A stretch of DNA of 64,000 bases from Porites lobata (taxonomy: Eukaryota; Cnidaria; Anthozoa; Scleractinia; Poritidae): contig CALNXK010000081.1 in NCBI GenBank assembly GCA_942486035.1, positions 1,938,501 through 2,002,500 of the forward strand, read 5' to 3'. Shown piece after piece: positions 49,801 to 60,928 of this stretch (positions are counted from its first letter, which is position 1; every line of letters begins with the position of its first letter). The translations under genes and the position numbers were made by a program. Below the pieces are notes generated by a model. It saw only the letters and a program-made list of their open reading frames with translations. It was not told the origin of the DNA and searched no databases.

Positions 49801-50739
49801 TCAATTAGCTGTGATTAACAAGATGTAAAAAACTGGTATTTGGCTACACGCTCCGTTGAATTCTAAAGCTAAATTATAAAAATTATTCATACATCGTGGC
49901 ATGTTTTTCTAGATTCCCAGTGCATTGTTTATTCCCACAGGGTATGTTTTCTTTCACAACAGAGGGTAGGAGGCTATTTTTTGCAAAGTGATGACAGGGC
50001 GATGGAATGAAAACGATATTCTCAAGTTATCGTTCTGGCGCAATATTTAATTCAAATCTTGGCGCCACGCTCTAACGTCCTTCAATTCTATTTGCGATGT
50101 ATGGACAGCCACAAAAATGCTAGACAAATAAGATCGCGTCCCTACGCTTGACTCTCAAAACAAAAGCTCTGCAATATTAATATTGGCACGGCAGTGCTTG
50201 TATTTCAGATTACTTTGGGTATGCATAACTGTTAATTTTCAAACTGGTTCTGACAATAAAGAACGAATTTCTACCGTTGAGGCACAAAGTATATCCAAAC
50301 AGGGTTATTTTCTTCATACACTGTTGAAATGTACCGGGTAGATGAAATTTCTGCTCCAGCAAGCATTAACTAGTAAGACAAAATCGATTTTAAATAAAGG
50401 AATGGGCTGTCCGTTATCACAGGCACTAAACATAATTTTTTACTTAAATTTATCAAAGCGCGCTAAATAAAATGTTAAGAAGGTATTACCTCTGTTAGCC
50501 ACCTCTGCAGTAAGCCCTGTGAGTTTTCATCTCTTGGCTCTGATCTCTGAGTTTTGCCTGCACGAGGATAAAACAAACGTTAGCGTAAAACAAATTAAGA
50601 AAGTATCGTGAAAAGTCACCAACTCTTGCATTAACTTTCAACTGGAGTAAAAGTCTTTACCTGGGACACAGGAACAAAGCTGAAAGCTCGTAAGAGCGAA
50701 GATCATCAAAGAGAAGACTTCGAGGTTTGCAGTATTCAT
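46868..50739 (-). CDS. Secreted protein with KRIFMGEN repeats, candidate peptide precursor
   Basis: Not a family I recognise. Exons on the minus strand: 50739-50661, 50557-50490, 47404-46868; 684 nt, 227 aa, frames continuous (CSCVP-G-KTQRSE; RWLTE-PSLEQA), each with consensus donor (AG|GTAAAG, AG|GTAATA) and acceptor (GTGCAG, CTACAG). Residues 1-24 are a signal peptide (LEVFSLMIFALTSFQLCSC). The mature part has no cysteine and is highly charged. VLQKRIFMGENKGDSRY at 66-82 recurs as ILQKRIFMGENRGRDVPDSRY at 129-149. Dibasic sites are K57-R58, K69-R70, K104-K105 and K132-R133; an IRGRKK at 100-105 could give an amidated end. The C-terminal part is helical (SDLEKLLSLRARARDLHMNI) and ends WENIPQRFRA. 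A prepropeptide or a secreted helical protein are both possible. The open frame reading MNRLKTRF at 47455 runs into the intron and is not the start. Confidence 0.75.
47938..48075. repeat. Degenerate tandem repeat of (GCAAAATGTAATAACTTTT)
   Basis: About six imperfect copies of CAAAATGTAATA(A/G)C/T units, with variable spacers of TTTGATG or TTTGTTAAC. It lies in the second intron of the secreted protein gene. Confidence 0.75.
48076..50489. other. Intron of the secreted protein gene; no further exon seen
   Basis: AT-rich sequence. Open frames at 48268-48555 (+) and 48425-48691 (-) overlap each other and have no splice or homology support. A short hairpin, TCAACGACGG..GTCCGTTGA, lies near 49000. 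Confidence 0.5.
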
Positions 50740-52120
50740 GTTGGCGGTAAAATGAAAATTTGAATTGCTGTAACGGGCTTATAACCCCTGAAATTGATAC
50801 TTATCAAAACTGTAGCCTTATTGACAGCCGGAAATGCTGATAGGGCAGTAAGGGTGTCTCAAACCAATCGTAACTAGCGTCTTCGAGTGTATGAGCTCCA
50901 AAACCAGATGCACTTTCCTGCTCAAAGGAAAACTACTTTAATGAAGCCTCGTGCGATGGTCTTTTTATATTGGAAAAAAAAACCAATTGTTTAAAGGCGT
51001 CAAACTTTAAATAACTATTATCCAATGGTAAAGCCTGAATTCGTTGTTTCCTTAGAAACCAAAAACACAGGAGAATCCGGCCCTCAGTAAAAACTGATCA
51101 AAACTGGCTTATAGTATAAACTGATAAAAATCAGTTTCCATTAGCATTAACGATTACTGAGTTTCAAACGATTTGATTTGAAAAGTGCCAACTGCTTTCT
51201 TAGTATTTCAGCATTGTTTTCATTCTTCCAAGATATCGTCATATAAGCCAAAGCCGAGTTCCTTTATGAGGGGCCTAATGACGTAAATAGCATTGGCAAA
51301 AACTAAAAACACATGCATAAATAAAAAACAATTGGATGCTTAGATAAAAAATTTACTTTCAGTCACAAAATTCCAAAAGCGAAACTGTCCGTTATGTAAT
51401 GACTTGGAGTCATGGCCTAACGACTTTGCACTTCACCATAGAATTAACGAATCGGTTATTTCTTCGAGAAATAATTATCAAGTTAACAATGAACAAAGAT
51501 AAAATCTCTTCAGACCAGTTTTTAAGTTTCCTAGGGTCATGGTAGTCAGGATTATCGCTGACCTCTCTAATCGCCTCGGGCTAAAACCGTTGCTTTTTAA
51601 ATTTAGTTTATTTATAAACAAGGATGAGACACGCAGCTAAGAAAGGGGCCGGCGGAAAACTTTAAATAACAACAGCGGAGGTTTCAGAGATCTTCGAACA
51701 ATTGCAAGATAGTTAGTATAAAGTAATTCAGTCGCTAGCTCGAACAAGGCATCTGACAGAAAGCATCATTAATGGTGAAGGGTACTTCATAAAGCTGTAA
51801 TGAAGTGAGTTAATTAAGCCGAGATTAACGGATTAAAATTGATTCTAAATTAAGTGGTATTCAACGTTTTTAAAAAAATGAATGCCGAGCCAGATAGTGG
51901 GATAGAAATAATCTGTAACAACACACAGAGCGCCGGCCGTTTAATAAATTGCGCGAGACTTGAATCAGTAGAATCCTGCAAGCTACAAAGCAATGAGTTT
52001 TGACTCCGATGAAATTTATCTGATGACAGCATCATTAGGAGTTGAAAAGAAAAAGATAAAACATTGATAATTCTATCTGAACGAACACAGCGCAAACCTA
52101 AAGTGACCCTCTATGAAATA
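50740..52120. other. Upstream region of the secreted protein gene; no other gene seen
   Basis: On the minus strand a TTATAAG at about 50789-50795, some 50 bp upstream of the ATG, could be a TATA element. The rest is AT-rich with no supported exon. Confidence 0.4.
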
Positions 52121-52677
52121 CAGTCGACTCCCGATAACTCGAACCCTCGCTAACTCGAACCTCGCGCTAACTCGAACCAAAATCGATTTCCCCTGGATTT
52201 CCGTCATACATTCACTGTAATTTTATCCTCGGTAACTCGAACTCCCGGTAACTCGAACCAATTTTCGTTTCCCTTCAGGTCATTTTCTATATAATTTTAC
52301 CCTCGATAACTCGAATCATGTTTTGAGCCCTTATAAAGTCGGGGAAAAAGTCATCTACTGGCGTCCGAAACATTGAATTTTGGATTTCCTATTGACGTGT
52401 TGTAGGAGTGTAGTTTACTAGTGGAGGCTAATGTTGATTGTCACAGCCTAACGTGAAGCAGCTTTTCTTCTCGTTCTGATTTATAATCTACAAGTATCTT
52501 TTAATTTTCACTTGACATTTCTACTATTAAATGAGATTAAAATGTTCACTGTGCAGTAAAGACTGTTTTTTTACCTTTCTCTCGGCTATTTTCTTCGAAC
52601 TCCCGGAAACTCGAACTCGCGATAACTCGAACCTTTTTCCATTTCCCTTGAAGGTTCGAGTTATCGGGAGTCGACTG
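52121..52677. mobile_element. Pogo/Tigger-like MITE, TA target duplication
   Basis: CAGTCGACTCCCGATAACTC at the left and GAGTTATCGGGAGTCGACTG at the right are exact inverted copies, flanked by TA at 52119-52120 and 52678-52679. Subterminal CTCGATAACTCGAA modules repeat at both ends. The 557-bp interior encodes nothing recognisable. These termini are typical of pogo/Tigger elements. Confidence 0.85.
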
Positions 52678-52738
52678 TACTTGTAAGATTATTGCTCCTA
52701 TTTTTGTTTTTACGTATTTTTTGCTACTTAGTTTTTAG

Positions 52739-52790
52739 TGTAACCCCGTTATACGGTCACCAATGGTACTGAGTTGGCCGTGTCAGCAGG
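52739..52790. repeat. Fragment of the 1.7-kb pogo-like family
   Basis: GTAACCCCGTTATACGGTCA followed by CCAATGGTACTGAG resembles one end of the element at 1710-2223. Confidence 0.45.
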
Positions 52791-54980
52791 CTCAAATTTT
52801 ATCAACCTCGTCCCCAGGGCTTTTCCCAAAAAAAAATGGGTGGGGCGGGAAAAGGCCCTGGCATCGGCTGGTCACGTACACAGCCTAAATATTCCTGAGA
52901 AGCTAATTTATATGCAACCCGCTGGTTTTGCGCTGACAGAAGGGAGTAACAATGGAAAATAATAGCAACGCGAACTATGTCAATATGTTCGCGTGTATGC
53001 GATTCAAAAGCTTAAGATCCATTTAATTGCACGTCCAATTTTGGCGAAGATTTGTCAAAGAAAGCGCAGCAGAGACAGAGAAAAACAAATTGCGCCACCA
53101 TTACTTTATTTCCGTCATCAAGATTCTCTCATAGACTTGTTTTACAAACTCCCGGCCCCTATTTTACAAAATTTCGTCATTTTCCGAATTGGATATACGG
53201 CTCGATATAGCTGAAACAGTACCGGGTTGTATCCGATCTAATTGGCAGTACTCGGACGTATTAGTCCCGTTTAAGAACTGCAGAAAACTACTAATACGTA
53301 GTTACTCGCCAGACGTACGCATAACAGAGTTCCGGTTCCGGTTTGCATTCCGTTAATTGTCTTTTGTGTGAGTATGTCAGGACGTTTCAGTTACTGATCG
53401 TTACTTGAAAAAAAAATTACATTCAGTTTAATCAACCATGCAGTTCACTGGAATATTTTTTACTATAGTTACAGTGGTGTTGCAATAGCGTGCCTTTCAA
53501 CCCAAATTTTTCTTTCTCGTGACGAGAGAAAAAAATTTTTTCCATGAATTAACGAGTCCTTCATGCTGTTAGTATTTCAATTTAGTTGTATCAGTAAATT
53601 GTAACGCGGGTCACATCTCGTTTATTCAATATTTACTGCTGCAGACTGTCGAGATTGGCCTCACTACGAATTTAGTAACTCTTAGGAACCAAGAGCCATA
53701 ATGGCTCTTGTTAGGAACCAAAAAGCACGTACTGATTCTGAAATTCTAGTCCTTCGATCGAGTTACTTGTGGTCTCACGTTAAGATGATGTCGCAGATGT
53801 CGCACTGAAATGTTTAGTCAGTTTTGATTTGACAACTTTGATGTGCCTTCACGATGCTTTGATTAAGTAACAAACTATACATGTACAAGCTAATACAGTA
53901 CATTGAGCATAATACACTTTTCGCCTGCATGTGCAGTTTTGATTTTCTGTTCATTTGTTTCAATGAGAAATATTTTTGGGTCGGAGATGCAAAGTGGTAC
54001 TGATTTCCATGTTTACCTTCCGGTTGGCAGAGAATTTGAGTCCAAACAACTACACTGACGTCAAAAGTTACTTCACCTGACGTATATAGGGTTTAAGGTA
54101 ATAACTCACTCAATGAAGTTTTGATGATGATCATGAACTACCCACAAACTTGTGTATGAATAAACATTTTTAAAAAACTGATTCGTGTTTACATTTCGTG
54201 AGTCGCATTTTTGAAGTGAAGCGTCTTCTCCAATGGAAACTTGCTTGGGCAAAAGAGAATGCTAAATATACTGTAAATATTCAATCCGTCGCTCGATCGA
54301 TCTCAGGCAAATTTTTAAGAGTCATCTATGCTTGATTAAGGCATCGTCTTTTATTTAACATTAACTATAAAAATTATTAGGAATCAACAAGAAAAATATA
54401 GTATTTTCTCTTGGAATCAACAGCTCGCCTTGGCATTTTCAGTCATGCATTTTGTGATTGTTCTTCCCTTGAAAAAGTAAATAAATAAATAAATAACATT
54501 TAAAAAGTAAAACCAATTATTCAAAAAAGGTATCCTAGTTTACTTTCAGTAAAGGAGTTTTACTTGCGTAATCTGCGGTTTCAATACGATTGGTTTACGT
54601 AAAAACAATATAGCAAATGTTTTAACGGTTCTAAGTACGTATCTTCCTGAAAATTCAGTGGCAACTGAGTCGGTCGAGTGATTCTTGTTTCTAATTTACA
54701 AAGGGAGTCCTCTCACTTCATAACTATAATTTTTCAGCACAATGATGTTTAGCCAGACGTAGCACACCGATAATTAGCAAAAAATAAGAACACTAAACAA
54801 ATTCCTAAGCAATGCCTTAGATACTCCTAGGCCGGAAAATCCGATTATGATTAGGACTGAAGAATTGGTGATCAGGTTTACCACCATTAAACTTGAACTT
54901 GCGACGGGAAAATCACTTAGCTCGGCGGGCCAGAAGTGGAGGAAAAAGCAAACAGTCGAAACCTTGATTGCAAACCGACA
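52791..54980. other. Intergenic; no gene seen
   Basis: No supported exon. A short inverted repeat around 53690-53715 (AGCCATAATGGCT) and an (AAAT)n run at 54477-54497 are the only structures I can name. Confidence 0.5.
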
Positions 54981-54981
54981 A

Positions 54982-54992
54982 GGGGAAACACC
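54982..54992 (+). promoter_or_regulatory. NF-kB-like motif upstream of the IL-17-like gene
   Basis: GGGGAAACACC fits GGGRNWYYCC at all but one position. It lies 63 bp upstream of the TATA box. A single motif has weak support. Confidence 0.25.
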
Positions 54993-55054
54993 TTTTCTGA
55001 AGTAAAAAGAGATTGTCCGGTAACTTTGTGAAATTACATTAGAGGAAATAAAAG

Positions 55055-55062
55055 TATATAAA
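55055..55062 (+). promoter_or_regulatory. TATA box of the IL-17-like gene
   Basis: TATATAAA, 94 bp upstream of the ATG at 55156. It predicts a start site near 55085-55092 and a 5' UTR of about 65-70 nt. Confidence 0.6.
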
Positions 55063-55155
55063 CTGGGTCTCTTTAGTGTCTGGTTAGAGTTGAGTCTTCA
55101 TCACACACTAACAGCATTCTTACAACAAGTTGAACTGACCGAAGATAAATTAACC

Positions 55156-56113
55156 ATGCTGCTTTGTAAAAAGGTGAGCTTTGAGCCTGAAAAGGCACCT
55201 TATTCAGCTACTTATTTTATTCAGGATTTTGACTAGTGCTAGTATAACTTGCCTTCTCACGAGTAGGTAAGAGTTTGCGGAGTTGAAAACATGTTAGGAC
55301 ATGAGGTTAGAGTTTGCAGTTGAAAACACGTATTAACGGCTCTTGGTCCGTGATTGGTTTATCTTTGAGAAAGGATGGATCACATCCCCTTCAATCCGTT
55401 TTGACTGATCTCTCGGATAAGGGAGACGATATGGCCCTTCTTAAATAACCCGCTTTATGAGACATCTACATCTGAAGGTAGCGCATGTTTTTGTCATAGA
55501 CATCTGAATGTTTCTCTATCTATCATGCAGCACTTAATCTAGAAAGGTCGAAGCATTAATATCCACTCGTTTTGTATATGCTTGCTTCTAAAAAAAGACA
55601 TGTTACTTTAATGATACGCCTCTCAAAATAAAACCATATCTATTCAGTAACTTATTAAGAGTTCTAACCAATTGATGTGTTTACTTTTTTCAGCTTTTCG
55701 CTCTGGCAGTGTTTGCAGGTGTCATTTCTCTGTCTCTTGAATTGACCTGCCCTGAATTTCGCCAAAAACCACAAAAAACGCTCATGCGTCTGCGACGACA
55801 TTTTCTTTTCGTCGAGAAACCGTTCACCACGCCGCAGTCACCTGCAACCGCGAATCCCCGCCGTGTTAGCCGTGACGTCACCGTGCAAACGCCAGGCACC
55901 TCAAAGTGCTCCTGGAGCTGGGCCCAAGATGACAACCCAGATCGTGTCCCACGGTTCCTGTCCAAAGCTGTGTGTCCTGATTGTCCTCATTACTGCCGTT
56001 CAGTGTTATATTATCACAGGGGACTGGTGCAGAGATGTGACCTATCAACAGGACAAACTGTCTGGAAATGGACTTTAGTGGAACTGCCAGTGGCATTTGT
56101 TTATGATCCATAA
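55156..56113 (+). CDS. Interleukin-17-like secreted cytokine
   Basis: Exons 55156-55173 (MLLCKK, donor AAG|GTGAGC) and 55694-56113 (acceptor TTTTTTCAG|CTT) give 145 aa. Residues 1 to about 24 are a signal peptide (LFALAVFAGVISLSLELT). The mature part has a basic, unstructured N-terminus and then the IL-17 signature: CSWSWAQDDNPDRVPRFLSK (78-97), AVCPDCPHYC (98-107), then QRCDLSTGQTVWKWTLVELP and VAFVYDP. This matches the order W..DxDPxRxPxxIxxAxCxxxxC..C.xGxxxWxxxxxxVPVxC in vertebrate IL-17s. Mature cysteines are 25, 78, 100, 103, 107 and 121. The final C-x-C of vertebrate IL-17s is replaced by A-F-V-Y. The tiny first exon plus one large exon and a TATA promoter fit an inducible cytokine. 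Family members bind IL-17 receptors and act through NF-kB; the same role here is inference. Confidence 0.8.
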
Positions 56114-56478
56114 AATGATGTCCATTGATATTTGTAGTGCACCTAGCTTATCCCAAAATATGTAAATTACGACGGTGATATAAGATATAGCCTATAGTGA
56201 GTTTAACAAATAGTTAAAATTTTTAAGGTAACGAAATTTAACAATGTACTTTTTCTTCTGGCAAGAAATATTTTTTATACAACATATTACTTATTTATGT
56301 TATTTAAAATTCATTCACCATTGCCTGAGAAATTTACATAAAGAAGAATTATATTTATTGTTATTAGATAAAATATTATTTATTACCACTGAGATCTGTA
56401 CGAGTGAAATTTATTTATTTGAGAAATTAAAATAGAATGATGAAGAAAATGATCTTGCTTGGACAATTTGAAATAGTT

Positions 56479-56484
56479 AATAAA
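56479..56484 (+). terminator. Candidate poly(A) signal of the IL-17-like gene
   Basis: AATAAA, 366 nt after the stop codon, in a very AT-rich 3' region. Confidence 0.45.
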
Positions 56485-57117
56485 CAGTTGAAACAGAAAA
56501 AAAAACTGAGGATTAAATCTGGGGCAAAAATTGTAAATTCCCCCATTTGCCTATTTATTTCCAACCCTTTGGAGATGGACCAAGAGTTTCATTACTGAAA
56601 ATATGCTTATTTCCCAGCGACAATGGATCGGAAGTGCGATTGTCAGAAAATAAGCTACGACAGAATCGAACGATTTAGTTCGGTCTGACCGTAGGCGGAC
56701 TTATAAGAGTAATAAGAGAACAATTTCCGCAGGTGTATCATCCCACCAGTCCAGAAATTCCGAAAGTATGCTCAGGTAGTAAACAAACAAGTCAAAGGAC
56801 TACAAGGAACTACAAGTCGTGAGACAACATTACCCGCATGCATTGCAGTGCCTTCGCAAGGTTAGATTCATAGGGGGGGGGGGGGGGTAATCACGAGCGC
56901 CGAGGGGGTTAGGAAGTCCGTGCGCATGCTCCTCCGGAAGATTTTGAAATGTAGGGTCTCTGAAATAGCATTTTCAACCTTTCGAGAGCATTAATTTCCT
57001 GCAATTTTTAACTGACTGAAATCATTGATCGGATATGTTACTTCAACGTTGTACGCTTCTTATGAAAAGGTTTATTACCACAACTTGTCAGCATTGTATG
57101 ACAAATTAACCACTTAC
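56485..57117. other. Intergenic; poly-G tract and repeat
   Basis: A run of about 15 G at 56873-56887 starts a stretch with GCGCATGCTCCTCC, related to the GGGGGCATGC repeat at 32.8 and 63.96 kb. No exon was recognised. Confidence 0.4.
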
Positions 57118-57417
57118 CTACATAGACTAGGACAATAACATTTCTTTGCCTCATTCGGATGTTTGATTCGGCATGGAGAGCAAAGACAACTTCCAAGGCA
57201 CATCGTTTGCGGTGACTTTTCCAAACAACTGCATTCTGTTTTCAGGTTGTCGCCGGTCGAACCACGCTGGTTGAAAGGAACACTTCTTTGTATTGTTTCC
57301 AAAGATTTTTTTGGGAAAGTTGAAGCTTTTTGGTTGATTGGGACCTTAACTTGTGACAGTGATGCCAGATCCACCGGGGCCAGTAAACCAGGTTCTTGTC
57401 CTGTTTTTAATGCTTGA
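57118..57417 (-). CDS. Cysteine-rich open exon, function unknown (partial)
   Basis: On the minus strand an open frame ends at a consensus donor (TGTAG|GTAAGT, exon border 57118). The last 45 residues read TECSCLEKSPQTMCLGSC, LCSPCRIKHPNEAKKC, YCPSLCR: ten cysteines in about 40 residues, preceded by a basic linker (INQKASTFPKKSLETIQR). The frame is open upstream to about 57440, but I could not place its acceptor or a start, and I did not find the next exon. It could be part of a secreted Cys-rich protein gene, or a pseudogene remnant. The plus strand is also open here (57163-57417) but lacks such features. Confidence 0.4.
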
Positions 57418-57448
57418 ATTCGCTCGTATGGCAGATGTTGTCAGAAAA

Positions 57449-57555
57449 CGAAACCATGTTTTGTGACACTTAGAACTTTTTTCAGTTTCCTCTTTCCTCT
57501 TTCGACAATCTTTCGACCTGAAAAAAGTTTTAAGTGTCACAAAACATGGTTTCGA
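57449..57555. mobile_element. Foldback hairpin, arms about 36 bp
   Basis: CGAAACCATGTTTTGTGACA and its mirror TGTCACAAAACATGGTTTCG bound the element; homology continues to AGAACTTTTTTCA/TGAAAAAAGTTTTA. The loop is about 35 bp and pyrimidine-rich. Confidence 0.8.
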
Positions 57556-57569
57556 AGGTTGGTTTCATG

Positions 57570-57706
57570 ATTTAATAATAATAACAATCTTTTAATAGGA
57601 TGCTCCATCACAAGAGTGGTTTACATAGAGGTCCTAATTACGAGATGTATATTATATAATACAATTAAAATATAAAAAGGTTAAGCTAAAATCGATATAT
57701 ATGATA

Positions 57707-57741
<35 letters not shown>

Positions 57742-59625
57742 TCAAGCTAAAATCGAGTTACAGAAATAATTAAAACATACACACTACAAGTACTCAATTA
57801 TAAAAAGCAGAAAAAAGACACTTCTTAAAAATTGGAAAACTTGCTGAGTTTCTTACAGTTCTCTCTAATTCATTAAAGTCTTTGAAACAGTGGTACCATG
57901 AACGTTGTTTTCCCCAATTATATTTAATTTTGGGGAGCTTGATAGTATCGTTATTGCGCGTATTGTAGGAATGTATATCACTCTTTCTTACAATGTCCAA
58001 AGAATGATTAAGTTGGCCATTAATACACTTGTATGCATATATACATCGATGACATTTCCTACGTTCTTCAAGATTCAGCCATCTCAAGACAATCAATGCA
58101 TCGGTGGATGAGGAGTGAGGTGATCTATCTAATATCAACTTAGCTGCTTTGTTTTGGAGAATTTGCAATTCCTTCATAAGTGAGACATTGTCCTTGTCAC
58201 CCCAGACTAAATCAGCATAATCAAAAATAGGTAGCACTAAGCTATTATAAAAAAGTAACCGGGCATCATAAGGTAAATAATACTTAATCCTACGTAGAAG
58301 ACCAAGGTTTTTATCAACCTTACATGAAATATACTCAATATGGTCGGACCATGTGAAAGTTGAAGACAACATAACTCCCAAATATTTAAAACTACTTACA
58401 GAATTTATATCAGTGTCAAAAATAGATAACGTGAAAGAGGAAATACCAACAAGTTTCCTATTACTGCCTATAATCATGGATTTCGTCTTAGTAAGATTTA
58501 AAGTTAACTTATTTCCATGTAACCACTGGGCAACTTTCAAGAGATCATCATTCAGTGCCTCTTCTAACAGGTGTGGCTCTTTAGCAAAGTAGTACAGGAC
58601 CGTGTCATCAGCATACAAAGTCACTTCGCAATTCTTTTATAACCAGCGGAAGGTCATTAATATAAACCAAGAAGAGAAGCGGTCCTAGAATGCTCCCCTG
58701 TGGCACCCCAAAGGTCATCGGGAGAGGGTCAGACACAGCATCGCTACAGGCAGTCCGCTGTTTACGATGATTCAGGTAAGACTTGAACCACTGTAGAGTG
58801 CTGGGCGAGACATCGATAGCCGACAATTTAGATAGCAAGATCGTATGGTCAACGGTATCGAATGCCTTGGTCAGATCTAGGAACACTGCACCGCACAGTT
58901 CTCCTCTCCATATGCAATAGGACCTCATCTGCAAAACTGGTGAGAGCCGATGTTGTAGACAGTTTGGGACGGAAGCCAAATTGTTTGCTTGAAAGGAGAT
59001 TATTTGAATTCAGAAAGTCATAGAATTGGGAATGGACGACTTTTTTCCAGAATTTTACTCATTGTTGGCAGAATAGAAATTGGGCGATAATTTGACGCAT
59101 CTCTCCTATCTCCAGTTTTGAAAAGTGCAGCCACTTTCGAGCATTTCCATATTTCAGGAAAATTGCCAGTGCGAATAGAGAGATTCAGTAACTTGGTGAT
59201 CGAGGGACAAATAGCACGCGCGCCACACTTTAAAAGTCTCGCACTGATGTTGTCCAAGCCAATAGCTTTATTTGTCTTTAGAAAAAGCAGATGCTTGAGT
59301 ACTGTTTTCTCATCAACTTCGTCAGGCGAGAAAGACTGTAGCATCGTGGCCGATCTGACTGGGAACATAGCAGCAGCTGATATTTTATTTGCAAGACTTC
59401 TGCCAATGGATGAGAAATAACAGTTGAGCACGGATGCAATAGAGGCTGGGGTGGTGTGTTCAACACCATCAACTACGATACATTGTGGGCTCGAGGATTT
59501 AGTCTTGCGCGAAGACACCTCATTCACCGCCTTCCAGATCTTTCCTGAATCCCCTTTAGCCTCTAAAATCAAGTCACAATAATACTTGGATTTTGCTGCC
59601 TTGACTTCACGATTGACCCTATTTT
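57570..59625 (-). pseudogene. 5'-truncated LINE (CR1/L2/Jockey-like) with frameshifted RT
   Basis: The minus-strand translation gives in order: REVKAAKSKYYCDLILEAKG, LLFLKTNKAIGLDNISARLL, NYRPISILPTMSKILEK; then after a frame change near 59020 AVFLDLTKAFDTVDHTILLS and FGVPQGSILGPLLFLVYIND; then after another near 58615 TLYADDTVLYYF with the catalytic YADD, SFKYLGVMLSSTFTWSDHI and a C-terminal part to 57794. The end at about 57570 is an L2/CR1-type tail, AAAGATTGTTATTATTATTA. No endonuclease domain is present. It was a recent insertion by look: long frames survive between two breaks. Confidence 0.85.
57708..57738 (+). repeat. A31 homopolymer
   Basis: 31 consecutive A bases between two copies of AAGCTAAAATCGA, inside the LINE 3' region. 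It may be assembly-sensitive. Confidence 0.9.
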
Positions 59626-59989
59626 GTCATGTCTTGTACTGATATATTAATATTAATATTATAGTAAGATGTCAATTTCAACCACAAGACATTAGCAACT
59701 TTTAGAAAAATAGTAAGTCATCTGCTTTTGGGAAAATTTGCTATGAGCTGCAGTGTGAACTGGAATGCATCTGTACTAAAAAGCAAATAAATTATTGTTT
59801 TACCATGAATTAATTAACTGATCAGTCCACCTCCAACCTCCCCTATAGTTTGCAAGCTCAGCATCATTGAGGAATAAACAATAAATAGGGAACTCAAACA
59901 TTACTATTTACACTTTTATTGAGGAAACCACTAGTTCTTTTGGAAGTTCACAAATGTCCAGTGCTGGCCACAAGATCCCTACTTTCCTT

Positions 59990-60545
59990 TTTCATCCTTA
60001 GTTCCACACTTCTCAGAGGTGTGGAAGTGTAGAAAAGTCTGTCAAAGTCAGGATAATGTCACACTTTTTTTAAGAACCCCATTCTTTAAGAACCCTTGTC
60101 ATTCTTTACAAAGTCGGGTTCTACACTTTTCCCCTGTTCAGAACCCCTTGTCATTCTTTACTTAGTTCTACACTTCTCAGAGGTGTGGAAGTGTGGAAAA
60201 GTCTGACAAAGTCGGGATAATGTCACACTTTTCCCCCTGTTAAGAACCCCTTGTCATTCTTTACTTAGTTCTACACTTCTCAGAGGTGTGGAAGTGTGGA
60301 AAAGTCTGACAAAGTCGGGATAATGTCACACTTTTCCCCCTGTTAAGAACCCCTTGTCATTCTTTACTTAGTTCTACACTTCTCAGAGGTGAAGTGGGGA
60401 ATAGTCTGACAAAGTCAGGGGAATAGTCTGACAAAGTCTGACAAAGGATAATGTCACACTTTTCCCCTGTTAAGAACCCCTTGTCATTCTTTACTTAGTT
60501 CTACACTTCTCAGAGGTGTGGAAGTGGGGAATAGTCTGACGATGT
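59990..60545 (+). repeat. 103-bp satellite array, left arm
   Basis: Units begin about TAGTTCTACACTTCTCAGAG at 60168, 60271 and 60374 (103-bp spacing) and 60501 (127 bp, one unit carries a duplicated GAATAGTCTGACAAAG piece). Each unit holds TGTCACACTTTTCCCC and GAACCCCTTGTCATTC. It is the reverse complement of the array at 61.18 kb. Confidence 0.85.
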
Positions 60546-60763
60546 GGTGTGCAATGCTGTTAATTTTATTTAGTACTATAACGATCTCAGTTTCATTTAA
60601 TAGGTCGTCGGCCAGAACACTGAAACTTATTTTAATCTTATCACTGACTGAGCTATTTAATCACGGTAATTAATCCTTTGGCGGCATATAAGTGCATTCA
60701 AGCATGAAGCGATATACAGACGTTTTGATGTTGTCATATGACCTCTTTGTGTTTCACCTACAG

Positions 60764-60928
60764 ATTGACACAGACGTTTGCGAGCAGACCTTCTCTTGGC
60801 TGTCAAAATATGCAAAAATGACAAGGAAAATGAACAGAGGACACTTCGTCTTTTTCATAATTTATGTCCAGCATTTACATAACCTTAGAGAAGAGGAAAA
60901 ACTGAGAAACAGTGGATATATGGCGTGA
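60764..60928 (+). pseudogene. Transposase-like terminal exon between the satellite arrays
   Basis: After an acceptor (TTTCACCTACAG|ATT) the frame reads IDTDVCEQTFSWLSKYAKMT, RKMNRGHFVFFIIYVQHLHN and ends KLRNSGYMA with a stop at 60926-60928. This CEQ.FSWL....KMT..MNR.HF pattern resembles the C-terminal end of KDZ-type and similar DNA transposases or their domesticated relatives in invertebrates. No upstream exon was found between 60545 and 60763, so it is a remnant or non-autonomous derivative. The family name is tentative. Confidence 0.5.

Noticed and set aside
57163..57417. 84-aa plus-strand frame
   Set aside because: It overlaps the minus-strand Cys-rich frame, which has a consensus donor and a patterned cysteine content; the plus frame has neither.
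60692..60763. Start codon for the transposase-like ORF at 60692
   Set aside because: The sequence before 60764 looks like intron ending in TTTCACCTACAG; homology begins only after the acceptor.
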